Source of the DNA: an uncultured Pseudomonadota bacterium
Lineage (GTDB): Bacteria > Myxococcota_A > UBA796 > CAJQPC01
Length of the DNA stretch: 43,029 nt
Assembly (NCBI GenBank): GCA_913060515.1
Contig: CAJXRZ010000049.1
Span: forward strand, 1-43,029
Direction of reading: 5' to 3'
Shown here: piece by piece, positions 25,168 through 32,736 of the stretch
Layout: each line of letters starts with the position of its first letter
Position numbering within the stretch: position 1 is the stretch's first letter
The notes under the pieces: generated by a model
The model's database searches: none
Told to the model about the DNA's origin: nothing
The model's input: the letters and a program-made list of their open reading frames with translations, nothing else
Made by a program: the position numbers and the translations under genes

Positions 25168-26994
25168 ATGTTGTCCCTGTCCCTGTTGGTTCTCTCCACT
25201 CTCGTGGCCTGCCCCAAGACCCCCCAGGCCGTTGAGCCCGTTGAGCCGGTGGTCAAGGCCGCACCCGAGCCGCCTCCCAGCTTGCGTTTTGTGGGCTTGG
25301 ATCTGGCAGCACTGCCCGCCGAGACAGTGCTCGCTGCAGAGCTGGCTCCTGAGTCCTCGGCGTGGGCCACACCAGAGACAGGCTGGCACGCCTTGCGAAG
25401 CATCGGTGAGCAGGGCCTGGGTTCCCTGAACCATCCTGACGGCAGCCCCTACATGGCCGAGCGCAAGCCCTTCACCGACTTCTGCAACGAGGCTGATTTC
25501 AACGCCCTGATGCAGACCGACGATGCCCTCTGGATGCTCACCCACCTGGAGTGCAGCCGCGGCGCAGTGGCCCGCACCCGCATCGAGCAGAGCGACAACG
25601 GCCTGCTCACCGCAGTGGGGCAGAGCGAGCCCATCGACAGCCTGGAGCACGCCGGCGGTGTCTACACCCCTTGTGCCGGTCAGGTCACCTCTTGGGGCAG
25701 CTTCCTCTCCTCCGAGGAGTACGAGCCCAACGCCCGGCACTTCGACCCGGAGACCATGGAGATCAAGGGCAACTCCTACTGGAATGGCTCCTTGCCACGG
25801 GCATTCAAGGACCACGGCGGCACCCATCCCTACCGCTACGGCTGGGTCCCCGAGCTCACCATGACCGCCGACGGCAGCTCCAGCGGCGTCAAGCACTACG
25901 CCATGGGCCGCTTCTCCCATGAGATCGCCTTGGTCGTGGACGACGGAAAGACGGTCTACCTCTCCGACGACAACAGCCGCGGTTCGGGCTTCTTCATGTT
26001 CGTCGGTGACGTTGCTCAAGACCTCAGCGCAGGCACGCTCTACGCAGCTCTGTGGGAGCAAGAGAGCGGCACCGCCAAGGGCAAGCTGTCCTGGGTCAAC
26101 CTGGGCCACGCCAGCGACGCGGAGCTGGCCCCCTTCATCGAGTCGGAGACCCCTGTGCGCTTCGATGAGCTCTTCATCGCGGCTGACCCCGGCGACGATG
26201 GACTGTGCGAGAAGGAGCTGCAGCTCGTGCACGCTGCCGGCCGCATGGAGTGCCTGGCCTTGGCCGAGCCCGGGGAGCGCTTTGAGAGCGCCGAGCAGCT
26301 CGCCATGGTGGCCTCGCGCTTGGAGACCCGTCGCTACGCTGCGTTGATGGGAGCGACCGTCGAGCTGGAGAAGGGAGAGGGCGTGGCCTACCTGGCTGAA
26401 ACCCAAGAGCTCTGGTTGGCTCTGTCGGCCTCCAAGTCCAGCATGCTCGCGGGCAACCCCGTCGTTCCCGAGGGCTACAGCGGGGGCCTCAAGCTGGACC
26501 ACATCGATGCGCCCCTCTCGGAGTGTGGCGGCGTCTTCGGCGGGCGCCTAGGCAAGGGAAGTGACACAGCAGGGGATCCCATCAAGTCTCAGCGCGTTCT
26601 CACCCGTCTGGACCAGGACGAGGGTGGCGCTCGAATGGTCGAGGGAGCCTGCCCAGCCGACGCGATCGCCAACCCGGACAACATCTCCGGGCTGCCCAAC
26701 CAGGGACTGGTGTTCATCGGCGAGGACAGCGGATTGCACGCCAACAACCTGCTCTGGGCCTGGGAGCCCGCCACCGGCACCAAGGTCCCCGTGCTCAGCA
26801 CCCCGAACCATGCGGAGATCACTGGATTTTCCTGGGTCGAGGTCGGCAGCTATGGCTACCTGCTCGCCAGCGTTCAGCATCCTCAAGTAGACGGCAGCAT
26901 GGATGCGGCCCCCTACGGCCCCGAGACCCAACACATGGCCAGCATCGTGGGCTACCTAGGACCCTTCAAGCTGCCCGTGACGCCCGCCCTCTGA
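25168..26994 (+). CDS. PhoX-like (DUF839) lipoprotein phosphatase candidate
   Basis: This 608-residue lipoprotein starts at ATG 25168 (CGGAG 7 bases upstream). The lipobox is LSTLVAC (Cys14). A Pro/Glu/Val-rich spacer leads to a large domain matching PhoX-type secreted phosphatases: TPCAGQVTSWGSFLSSEEYE (metal-site region, compare CAGG.TPWGTWLTCEE), MGRFSHEIALVVDDGKTVYLSDDNSRGSGFF, and GVAYLAETQELWLALS. PhoX enzymes are calcium/iron-dependent monoesterases on the periplasmic or surface side; key Cys and acidic residues are visible here but I cannot confirm all ligands. It is followed 18 bases later by an MscS gene on the same strand. Confidence 0.8.
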   Translation: MLSLSLLVLSTLVACPKTPQAVEPVEPVVKAAPEPPPSLRFVGLDLAALPAETVLAAELAPESSAWATPETGWHALRSIGEQGLGSLNHPDGSPYMAERKPFTDFCNEADFNALMQTDDALWMLTHLECSRGAVARTRIEQSDNGLLTAVGQSEPIDSLEHAGGVYTPCAGQVTSWGSFLSSEEYEPNARHFDPETMEIKGNSYWNGSLPRAFKDHGGTHPYRYGWVPELTMTADGSSSGVKHYAMGRFSHEIALVVDDGKTVYLSDDNSRGSGFFMFVGDVAQDLSAGTLYAALWEQESGTAKGKLSWVNLGHASDAELAPFIESETPVRFDELFIAADPGDDGLCEKELQLVHAAGRMECLALAEPGERFESAEQLAMVASRLETRRYAALMGATVELEKGEGVAYLAETQELWLALSASKSSMLAGNPVVPEGYSGGLKLDHIDAPLSECGGVFGGRLGKGSDTAGDPIKSQRVLTRLDQDEGGARMVEGACPADAIANPDNISGLPNQGLVFIGEDSGLHANNLLWAWEPATGTKVPVLSTPNHAEITGFSWVEVGSYGYLLASVQHPQVDGSMDAAPYGPETQHMASIVGYLGPFKLPVTPAL

Positions 26995-27012
26995 GCGGTG
27001 TAGACTCCAGCC

Positions 27013-27849
27013 ATGGCAGACGACGCCCAACAACTGCTGCAGTTCATCGACGTGCAGCGCGTCCCGGTGGCCATCGGTATCTTGGCCGGTGGGCTGGTTC
27101 TCAACCGCCTTGCGCTGGGGTTTCTGGACGATCTGGGTGAGCGCTTCGGCAACCACCGCTTGCTCTTCAAGAAGATCAGCGCCTTGCTGCGCTTCTCCGT
27201 CTACGCAGCGCTCTTTGCCATCACGGCCTCCAGCGTCTTGGTCCTGGAGTCGGATGCGCTCTTCGCGCTCGCCGGTACCATCGGCGTCGCGGTCGGTTTT
27301 GCCTTCAAAGACCTGCTCGCATCGCTCATGGCCGGGGTCATCTTGCTCATGGATGAGCCCTTCCAGGTCGGGGACCGCGTGGCATTCGGGGGCTACTACG
27401 GGGAGATCAGCGAGATCGGCCTGCGCTCAGTGCGGATGATCACCTTGGATGACAACCTCGTCACCATTCCCAACAACAAGTTCCTGAACGAGGCCAGCGC
27501 CTCCGCGAACGCCGGTGCTCTGGACTGCATGGTGGTCATCCCCTTTTACCTGGGGGCCGCAGAGGACTTTGTCGCCGCCCGCCGCCTGATCGAAGAGGCC
27601 ACTGCGACCTCCCGCTACGTCTTCTTGGACAAGCCCATGACCACGCTCATCGCCGATGAGTTCATGGGCGAGCGCTTCGTCACCGTGGTCCGGGTCAAGG
27701 CCTATGTCTTTGACGCCCGCTACGAGAAGGCCTTTGCCTCGGATGTGACCGAGCGCGTCAAGCTGGCCTTCCGCACCACTGGCATCCGCACCCCGGACCA
27801 GCAGTACCGGGACCTGGACATGAACCAGCGGGAAGCACGCAGCGCCTGA
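27013..27849 (+). CDS. MscS-type small mechanosensitive channel
   Basis: This 278-residue protein is close to E. coli MscS in length (286). Two or three membrane helices lead to the pore helix LFALAGTIGVAVGFAFKDLLASLMAGVIL (about residues 81-110). The beta domain follows (DEPFQVGDRVAFGGYYGEISEIGLRSVRM), with the hallmark TIPNNKFLNEA, then the C-terminal alpha/beta domain. It releases osmolytes on membrane stretch. It is 18 bases downstream of the PhoX-like gene and probably co-transcribed. It is the second MscS in this window, and lacks the Asp-Pro linker of the first. Its stop is 2 bases from the stop of the convergent repeat lipoprotein. Confidence 0.93.
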   Translation: MADDAQQLLQFIDVQRVPVAIGILAGGLVLNRLALGFLDDLGERFGNHRLLFKKISALLRFSVYAALFAITASSVLVLESDALFALAGTIGVAVGFAFKDLLASLMAGVILLMDEPFQVGDRVAFGGYYGEISEIGLRSVRMITLDDNLVTIPNNKFLNEASASANAGALDCMVVIPFYLGAAEDFVAARRLIEEATATSRYVFLDKPMTTLIADEFMGERFVTVVRVKAYVFDARYEKAFASDVTERVKLAFRTTGIRTPDQQYRDLDMNQREARSA

Positions 27850-27851
27850 CT

Positions 27852-29166
27852 TCAGGGGCCCGAAACCTCCTGACGCCAGATGTTGCCGCTGTAGGCATTG
27901 AAGTTCATCGTGGAGCGTTTGAAGCGCAGGGCGGAGGTGTTCTTTCCGCTGCCCTGTCTGTCTGGGGAGTAGGCATAGATCAGCCCCCATTGGTTGCTCG
28001 ACAAGGCCAGCTGAGGCCCGTCGAAGCGCAGGCCCAGATCGGTGCCACTGCCAGAGAGCACGAAGCTCTCAAAGGGCAGCTCACAGTCTCCGGACAGCTC
28101 GAAGTTGTTGGCTTGGAGTTGGAAGTGTACGGCGCTGGCGCTCTGAACCTCGCTGGCCACCAGGCTGTCCATCCTAAAGTCGCAGAAGCTGTACTGGTGG
28201 AAGGCGCTGATGCCGACCCGCCCGCTCAAGCCGCTGAGGGTCGCGTGGTGGCTGACGCGGTCCATCTGCGCTGGGTCCGTGTAATCCCAGCTCTCCATCG
28301 TGCCTTGGAAGCTGCCGTCCCGGGGCCAGAACCACAGCGTGTGACCGCAGGGTGAGCGGCCCCAGCAGTCCTCGTCTTCGCAGTCCATGAAACCGTCGTC
28401 GTCGCCATCGATGCCATCCGAGCAGCTCGGCTCACTGCACAGCTCCGTGCAGTAGCTGTCCTCACAGTCCAGCAGCCCGTCTAGGTCGTTGTCCACGCCG
28501 TCGAAGCAGTCTTCCAGGCAGGGGGTCTCCCCCCAGCAGTCTAGGTCTGCGCAGTCGATGTTGCCGTCCAAGTCGTTGTCCACGCCATCGCTGCAGTCCT
28601 CGGCACAGACTGAATCCGACCAGCAGTCTGAATCCGCGCAGTCGATGCCGCCGTCCAGGTCGTTGTCCACGCCATCGATGCAGTCCTCCAGGCAGAGCGC
28701 GTTGCTCTTGCACTCGATCCGCACAATCCACCAGCGTGTCCGCGTCGTTGTCTACGCCATCCAGGCAGTCCTCGAGGCAGTCCATGGACTCCTTACAGTC
28801 GCTGTCCAAACAGTCCAGGGTGCCGTCCAGATCGTTGTCCACTCCGTCCTGGCAGTCTTCCTCGCAGGCCTGTGCGTACCTGCAGTCGTCTACGTCGGCG
28901 CAGTCGAGCAGTCCGTCCTGGTCGTTGTCAATGCCATCCGAGCAGTCCTCGGTGCAGGTCTCCTTGCAGTCGTAGTCGGCGCAGTCCACCCGCTCGTCTG
29001 CGTCGTTGTCTACCCCATCTGTGCAGTCCTGCTCGACACAGTCACAGGCCGAGTCCCAGCAGTCCGTCAGGCCGTTTCCGTTGTTGTCTACGCCGTCCTG
29101 ACAGTCCTCCACCAAGGGGATGGGGCTCGGGTCGATGCAGCCCAGCATGGCGAGCAGAACGGTCAT
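27852..29166 (-). pseudogene. DGVDND-repeat lipoprotein, frameshifted in repeat 5
   Basis: From ATG 29166 the first frame gives the lipobox LLAMLGC, then four and a half Asp/Cys-rich repeats and loses sense after VDCAD near 28722. The second frame resumes at ECKSNALC (about 28718) and continues to a TGA at 27852. Joined, they make about 438 residues: nine repeats of about 28 residues with the core DCxDGVDNDxDGxxDC, as in calcium-binding thrombospondin type 3-like domains, then a C-terminal beta-rich domain of about 160 residues. The start overlaps the stop of the upstream lipoprotein (ATGA). It is probably a surface adhesin or matrix protein. The break could be real, phase-variable or a sequencing error. 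No homopolymer lies at the break. Confidence 0.82.
28350..29110 (-). repeat. Nine 28-residue Asp/Cys repeats (about 84-87 bp units)
   Basis: Tandem units share the codon-level pattern for DCxDGVDND. Each has two Cys and a DxDxDG-like acidic loop expected to bind calcium. Units 4-8 are the most alike. Unit 9 diverges (DGIDGDDDGFMDC) before the unique C-terminal domain. Confidence 0.9.
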
Positions 29167-29510
29167 CTGTGCCTCGGCAGAACCCAAGGATTGCTGGGCT
29201 GAAGTTGAACTCTACGTGTGCGTACTTCTTCGGTCCAGGTACTGCTCTGCCTGGTGGACTGCGAGGACCATGTGGTGGTGCCGGAGAGCACAGGGAGTCC
29301 GTCCACTAGGAGCGGAAAGCTCAACCAACCCCAGGGCCAGAGACCGCTGAGGCTGCTGGTGCCCCGGTCTTGATGAAAGGCAAAGAGCTGGGTGTCCAGG
29401 TAGCCCAGACAGCCACCGCTTCTGTCCAAGACGTGGCTGTCTGGCAGGGGGGAATCTGCGCAGCCGAGTCCCAGGGCGATCCCCAAGCTCAGCGGTGCAA
29501 ACCAGCTCAT
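29163..29510 (-). CDS. Small lipoprotein upstream of the DGVDND-repeat gene
   Basis: This 115-residue protein starts at ATG 29510, with AAGGAG 7 bases upstream. The lipobox is GIALGLGC (Cys17). The mature part has a GGCLGYLDTQLFAFHQDRGT region, a Trp/Pro-rich stretch (SGLWPWGWLSFPLLVDGLPV) and a Ser/Thr/Arg-rich tail. Its TGA overlaps the ATG of the repeat lipoprotein (ATGA), so the two are translated together and probably act together at the surface. No family is recognised. It is divergent from the HDOD gene across 143 bases. Confidence 0.7.
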   Translation of the reverse strand: MSWFAPLSLGIALGLGCADSPLPDSHVLDRSGGCLGYLDTQLFAFHQDRGTSSLSGLWPWGWLSFPLLVDGLPVLSGTTTWSSQSTRQSSTWTEEVRTRRVQLQPSNPWVLPRHR

Positions 29511-29589
29511 GGCCGGCTCCTTACGCGCGTGAACTCTGGCTGGTGCCCCATGCGCAATTGTAACCGGAGAGTGGACGGATTTCCGTTTC

Positions 29590-29620
29590 TTGACAGATGG
29601 CGCGTCTGTCCCACTAGCCT
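29590..29620 (+). promoter_or_regulatory. Candidate promoter with inverted repeat upstream of HDOD gene
   Basis: A consensus -35 box TTGACA (29590-29595) is followed at 17-19 bases by a weak -10 (ACTAGC/TAGCCT, 29613-29620). The spacer and part of the -35 form a perfect 6-bp dyad GACAGA (29592-29597) with TCTGTC (29605-29610). A regulator bound there would block the promoter. It precedes the start at 29654 by about 35 bases. Confidence 0.45.
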
Positions 29621-29653
29621 CAAGTCCGTAGCCGACTCTCCGATGCCCCTTCT

Positions 29654-31471
29654 ATGGACTTGCTTTTCCTCTCATCCAGTGGCGCGCTCTCAGGCTTAGT
29701 CGCGCGCCTGCGGCAGTCCAGCGTCAGCGTCACGGTAGCCGACACCCCTGAGATGGTGCTCGCCGCCACACGCCGTCACACCCCAGATGCGGTGGTCGTG
29801 GAGCTCTTGGACGCCCAGAGCCCTGGCGCCAAGATGCTCGAGGATCTCGCCAAGATGCATCCACGGATTTTCCGTGTGGGACTTGCTCTTCGAGAGAACT
29901 TGGAGGAGATCTGGGTCGGCGGCATCGCTGCCCAACGCATCCTCCCTTGGCGCGGCAGCGTGCGGGATGTCATCGGCGCAGTCGAGGACATGCGACGGGT
30001 TCGCCTGCGCCTGCCTCATGCTGGCGCGCGCGCGATGATTGGGCGCCTCTCGCTCCTGCCCATCACGCCATGGGCCCTGGCCGAACTTCGCGCCCTCCCC
30101 AACACGGTGAGCTGCTCGGACCTTGTGGGCCTACTCCGGCAGGATCCGGTCCTCGCATGCCAAGTGATGCGCTGGGGTTTGAACATGGAGCCCTCTCTGG
30201 CTAGCTCATTTAGACCGCTCCATGGGGCGGTGGAGCTGCTTGGAGCATCGACGCTTCGCAAGGCGCTGTTGGCCTTGCTCTGGCCCAGTCCAATGGACCC
30301 AGGCTTCGAGTTGGAGGCCCACTGTCTTCACGCAGTACAGGCCGCAGGCCTATCGGCTGATCTGGAAGCTCATGGCCCCTCTGAGCAGGCCTATGTCGTT
30401 GGTCTGCTGCACTCGTTGGGTCTGGCGGCCATGTCGATGGAGCTCAGCGCAGCCAACATCGGCAGCCCATATGACCTGGATTTGGCCTCTTCCCAGCGCC
30501 GCACATTGGGCTTTGACTGTGCCCAACTCGGCGCCGCGATCATGGACCTCTGGGGCTTTCCCAGCGCTTGGGCGAGTGCTCTGGAGGCCGCCCATGAGCC
30601 CTCTCAGGTCTCCTACGGGGATGCACGGCTCAGTGCAGCCGTCCACTTGTCCTCCTCCTTGCTCGCCCAGCGTGAGCCGGACCTGTCGTGGCTCAGGGCC
30701 CAAGGCATCACCTCGGACATTTCGGGCTGGGAAATTCTGCGGGTCAAGAGCTTGGTCCGAGCGGAGGGCCTGCGTCCGCAGGGAGCTCAACCGGCCCCAG
30801 CCAGCACCCCAAAGGCGACTCCAAAGGCGATGCCTTCCCGAGCACCTGGAAAGCACACACCGGCCTCGATGACGGTCCTCATTGGCTTGGCCAAGACCCT
30901 CGTTGGCTCGGACCCTGAGCGCTTCACCGCCACGGCAGAGCAACTGCTGCTCATTCCGGTTCTGGCGCCTGAGTTGAGCCGCGATCAAGACGTCTTTGTC
31001 GTCTCCGCGGTGCTGATGGCGCTCTTGCACGACCTAAAGGTTCGAAGCTCGGAGCAGCGCACGCTGTTTCGAGGCATGGCCAAGGGCGGGGCGCCCTCTA
31101 CGGGGACCGCCCTGAGCTTCAGCATGGGGCCAGCTCCGGAAGGCCGCGAATCGGACCACGCCCTGCACATGTTGCGCGCGCTCATGGAAGAGCGGTCCAA
31201 GGGGACCGGTCTGGGAGCTGCTCGGGAGAAGGTTCTGGCCGACAACCCCTACCCCTACGGCGTGAGCGATGCGCTGATGGGTCTGCCGGCAGCCGACGAG
31301 GCAGACCGGACCCCACTCTGGGCCTTGCAGGAAGGCATGGTGGTCGGCGAGGACGTCTTGGATGAAGAGGGCCGCCTCCTGGCGCGCGCGGGGCAGCAGC
31401 TCTCCAAGAGGGTGGTCAACGCCATCCAACGGCAGGCTTGCTGCGACGCCGTCGTGGTCGAAGCAGCCTGA
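29654..31471 (+). CDS. HDOD-domain signalling protein with degenerate receiver
   Basis: This 605-residue protein has three parts. Residues 1-115 have a receiver-like fold (LLFLSSSG..., PDAVVVELLDAQSPG), but the acidic pocket is absent and the phospho-acceptor position is Glu50, so it cannot be phosphorylated normally. Residues about 125-350 are a HDOD domain: LLPITPWALAELRALPNTVSCSDLVGLLRQDPVLACQVMRWGL, then LGASTLRKALLALLW, then AYVVGLLHSLGLAAM. The C-terminal 200 residues hold a Pro/Lys/Ala linker, an HD-like helical segment and a short strand-rich end. HDOD proteins act in bacterial signalling without clear enzymatic activity. It is followed by a kinase gene on the same strand, so it may be part of one regulatory unit. 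Confidence 0.85.
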   Translation: MDLLFLSSSGALSGLVARLRQSSVSVTVADTPEMVLAATRRHTPDAVVVELLDAQSPGAKMLEDLAKMHPRIFRVGLALRENLEEIWVGGIAAQRILPWRGSVRDVIGAVEDMRRVRLRLPHAGARAMIGRLSLLPITPWALAELRALPNTVSCSDLVGLLRQDPVLACQVMRWGLNMEPSLASSFRPLHGAVELLGASTLRKALLALLWPSPMDPGFELEAHCLHAVQAAGLSADLEAHGPSEQAYVVGLLHSLGLAAMSMELSAANIGSPYDLDLASSQRRTLGFDCAQLGAAIMDLWGFPSAWASALEAAHEPSQVSYGDARLSAAVHLSSSLLAQREPDLSWLRAQGITSDISGWEILRVKSLVRAEGLRPQGAQPAPASTPKATPKAMPSRAPGKHTPASMTVLIGLAKTLVGSDPERFTATAEQLLLIPVLAPELSRDQDVFVVSAVLMALLHDLKVRSSEQRTLFRGMAKGGAPSTGTALSFSMGPAPEGRESDHALHMLRALMEERSKGTGLGAAREKVLADNPYPYGVSDALMGLPAADEADRTPLWALQEGMVVGEDVLDEEGRLLARAGQQLSKRVVNAIQRQACCDAVVVEAA

Positions 31472-31577
31472 GCCCCTTCCCACGCGCAGCGAAACAATGA
31501 GCCTCCCGCTCTCGTAGCTCCTTGCGTTGTCTCTCCGTGCTGAATCTGGGAGACTTGCGCCCCGGAGCGATGTCCCT

Positions 31578-32423
31578 ATGCACCCACGTCGAGGCGCCCA
31601 TGAGCGGCTTGGACCATTCACCCTCGGAGAACATCTGGGGGAAGGTGCGATGGGAGAAGTGCTTCGAGGGGAAGGTCCTCTGGGACTTCCCGCGGCCATC
31701 AAGCGCATGCGCCCAGGCACCGAGTTTCAGGACGCTCTGCGACAGCTCTTCGCGGACGAGGTCCGAGTGGCCGCCCGCTTTGTACACCCACACATTGCCC
31801 TGATCTACGACGTCAGCCTGAGCTGGCAGCAGCCTTGGCTGGCCATGGAGTTGGCCAGCGGAAAGAGCCTGGCGATGCGCGTTGGCACGTGCACCTGGGC
31901 GCAGCTTCGTGCGTGGATGTGCGCCACCCTGGAAGCCCTGGCCTATGTGCATGCCCGGGGCATCGTGCACCGGGACATCAAGCCCGAGAACCTGCTTATC
32001 TGCTCGGAGAGCGACCCGCGTCCAGGGCTGAAGGTCGCAGACTTTGGCATTGCCTGGCCGATGGGGCACACCCGCGCACGCATCATCGGCACGCCAGAGT
32101 TCTGGGCGCCAGAGCAAGCCGCCGGTGACGCCCGCCGTATGGGGGCGGGGACCGATCTCTTCGCTGTAGGAAGGACCGCGCTGTATCTGGCCGGCAAGGA
32201 AGATCTAGGACGGGCGCGCTTGGAGTCTGTCGGGGCTGGAGCTTGGCTGGAGCGGCTGCTTGAGCCCGATCCGCGAGACCGCCACCGCTGCGCAGCGGAT
32301 GCCTTGCATGAACTGCGCTCCCTGCCTGAGAAGTCATGGAGCTACGAGAGCGCCGCCCCTCTGTCGCTGACCCCCTCAAAGGGCCCAGGCCACGACCTTC
32401 GACTTCGGTGCCCCGGAGTCTGA
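31578..32423 (+). CDS. Ser/Thr protein kinase, probably the N-terminal part of a broken kinase-ATPase-TPR gene
   Basis: This 281-residue kinase starts at ATG 31578 (GGAG upstream); an in-frame TTG at 31527 would add 17 residues. Gly-rich loop LGEGAMGEVLRGEG, ATP lysine in AAIKRM (K42), catalytic loop IVHRDIKPENLL (HRD 131-133), DFG (155-157) and GTPEFWAPEQ are all intact, so it should be active. The domain ends near residue 265. The tail GPGHDLRLRCPGV looks out of frame: the +1 frame from about 32385 continues as sensible protein (TTFDFGAPESESVPDARAPG). In myxobacteria, such kinases usually continue into a AAA ATPase and TPR repeats, which lie next at 32737. I read the pair as one gene split by a frameshift. 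Confidence 0.88.
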   Translation: MHPRRGAHERLGPFTLGEHLGEGAMGEVLRGEGPLGLPAAIKRMRPGTEFQDALRQLFADEVRVAARFVHPHIALIYDVSLSWQQPWLAMELASGKSLAMRVGTCTWAQLRAWMCATLEALAYVHARGIVHRDIKPENLLICSESDPRPGLKVADFGIAWPMGHTRARIIGTPEFWAPEQAAGDARRMGAGTDLFAVGRTALYLAGKEDLGRARLESVGAGAWLERLLEPDPRDRHRCAADALHELRSLPEKSWSYESAAPLSLTPSKGPGHDLRLRCPGV

Positions 32424-32736
32424 GAGTGTGCCCGATGCGCGGGCCCCTGGGCGACGAATCAGGCCAGCCTTTACTGCCCGCGCGGCCTGGCCCGATCCCT
32501 TCGTGAGCGCGGTGTTGCCGCCCAGCGCCTTGCCTGGCGTTGGCACCAGCCTGGGACGCCTTACTGACGTGGTCCGAACTGTTGATCCTGCTGGCGCGAA
32601 GAACCTGGGTCCGCTGGGAAGGCGCGAAACCGAAGGCGTGCGCCAGCCCGTCGAGCGTTGAGCAACGCAGCCAGCGGGTTCAGGGGCGAGTGCGAGTAGG
32701 CTCAACAGGAGTGATCACGTCAGTAGGGAGCGGCCC
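32424..32736 (+). other. Linker region between kinase and ATPase ORFs: frameshifted and stop-containing
   Basis: The 313-bp gap is not simple intergenic DNA. The frame of the ATPase/TPR gene is open from about 32385 to a TGA at 32659-32661 and reads protein-like, Pro/Ala/Arg-rich sequence (RIRPAFTARAAWPDPFVSAV, LPGVGTSLGRL). The same frame reopens at once and runs into the ATPase (SRERPLLGRA). A second frame (SELLILLARRTWVRWEGAKP, from 32540) is also open, so more than one indel is possible. No promoter or terminator is evident. Confidence 0.6.
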
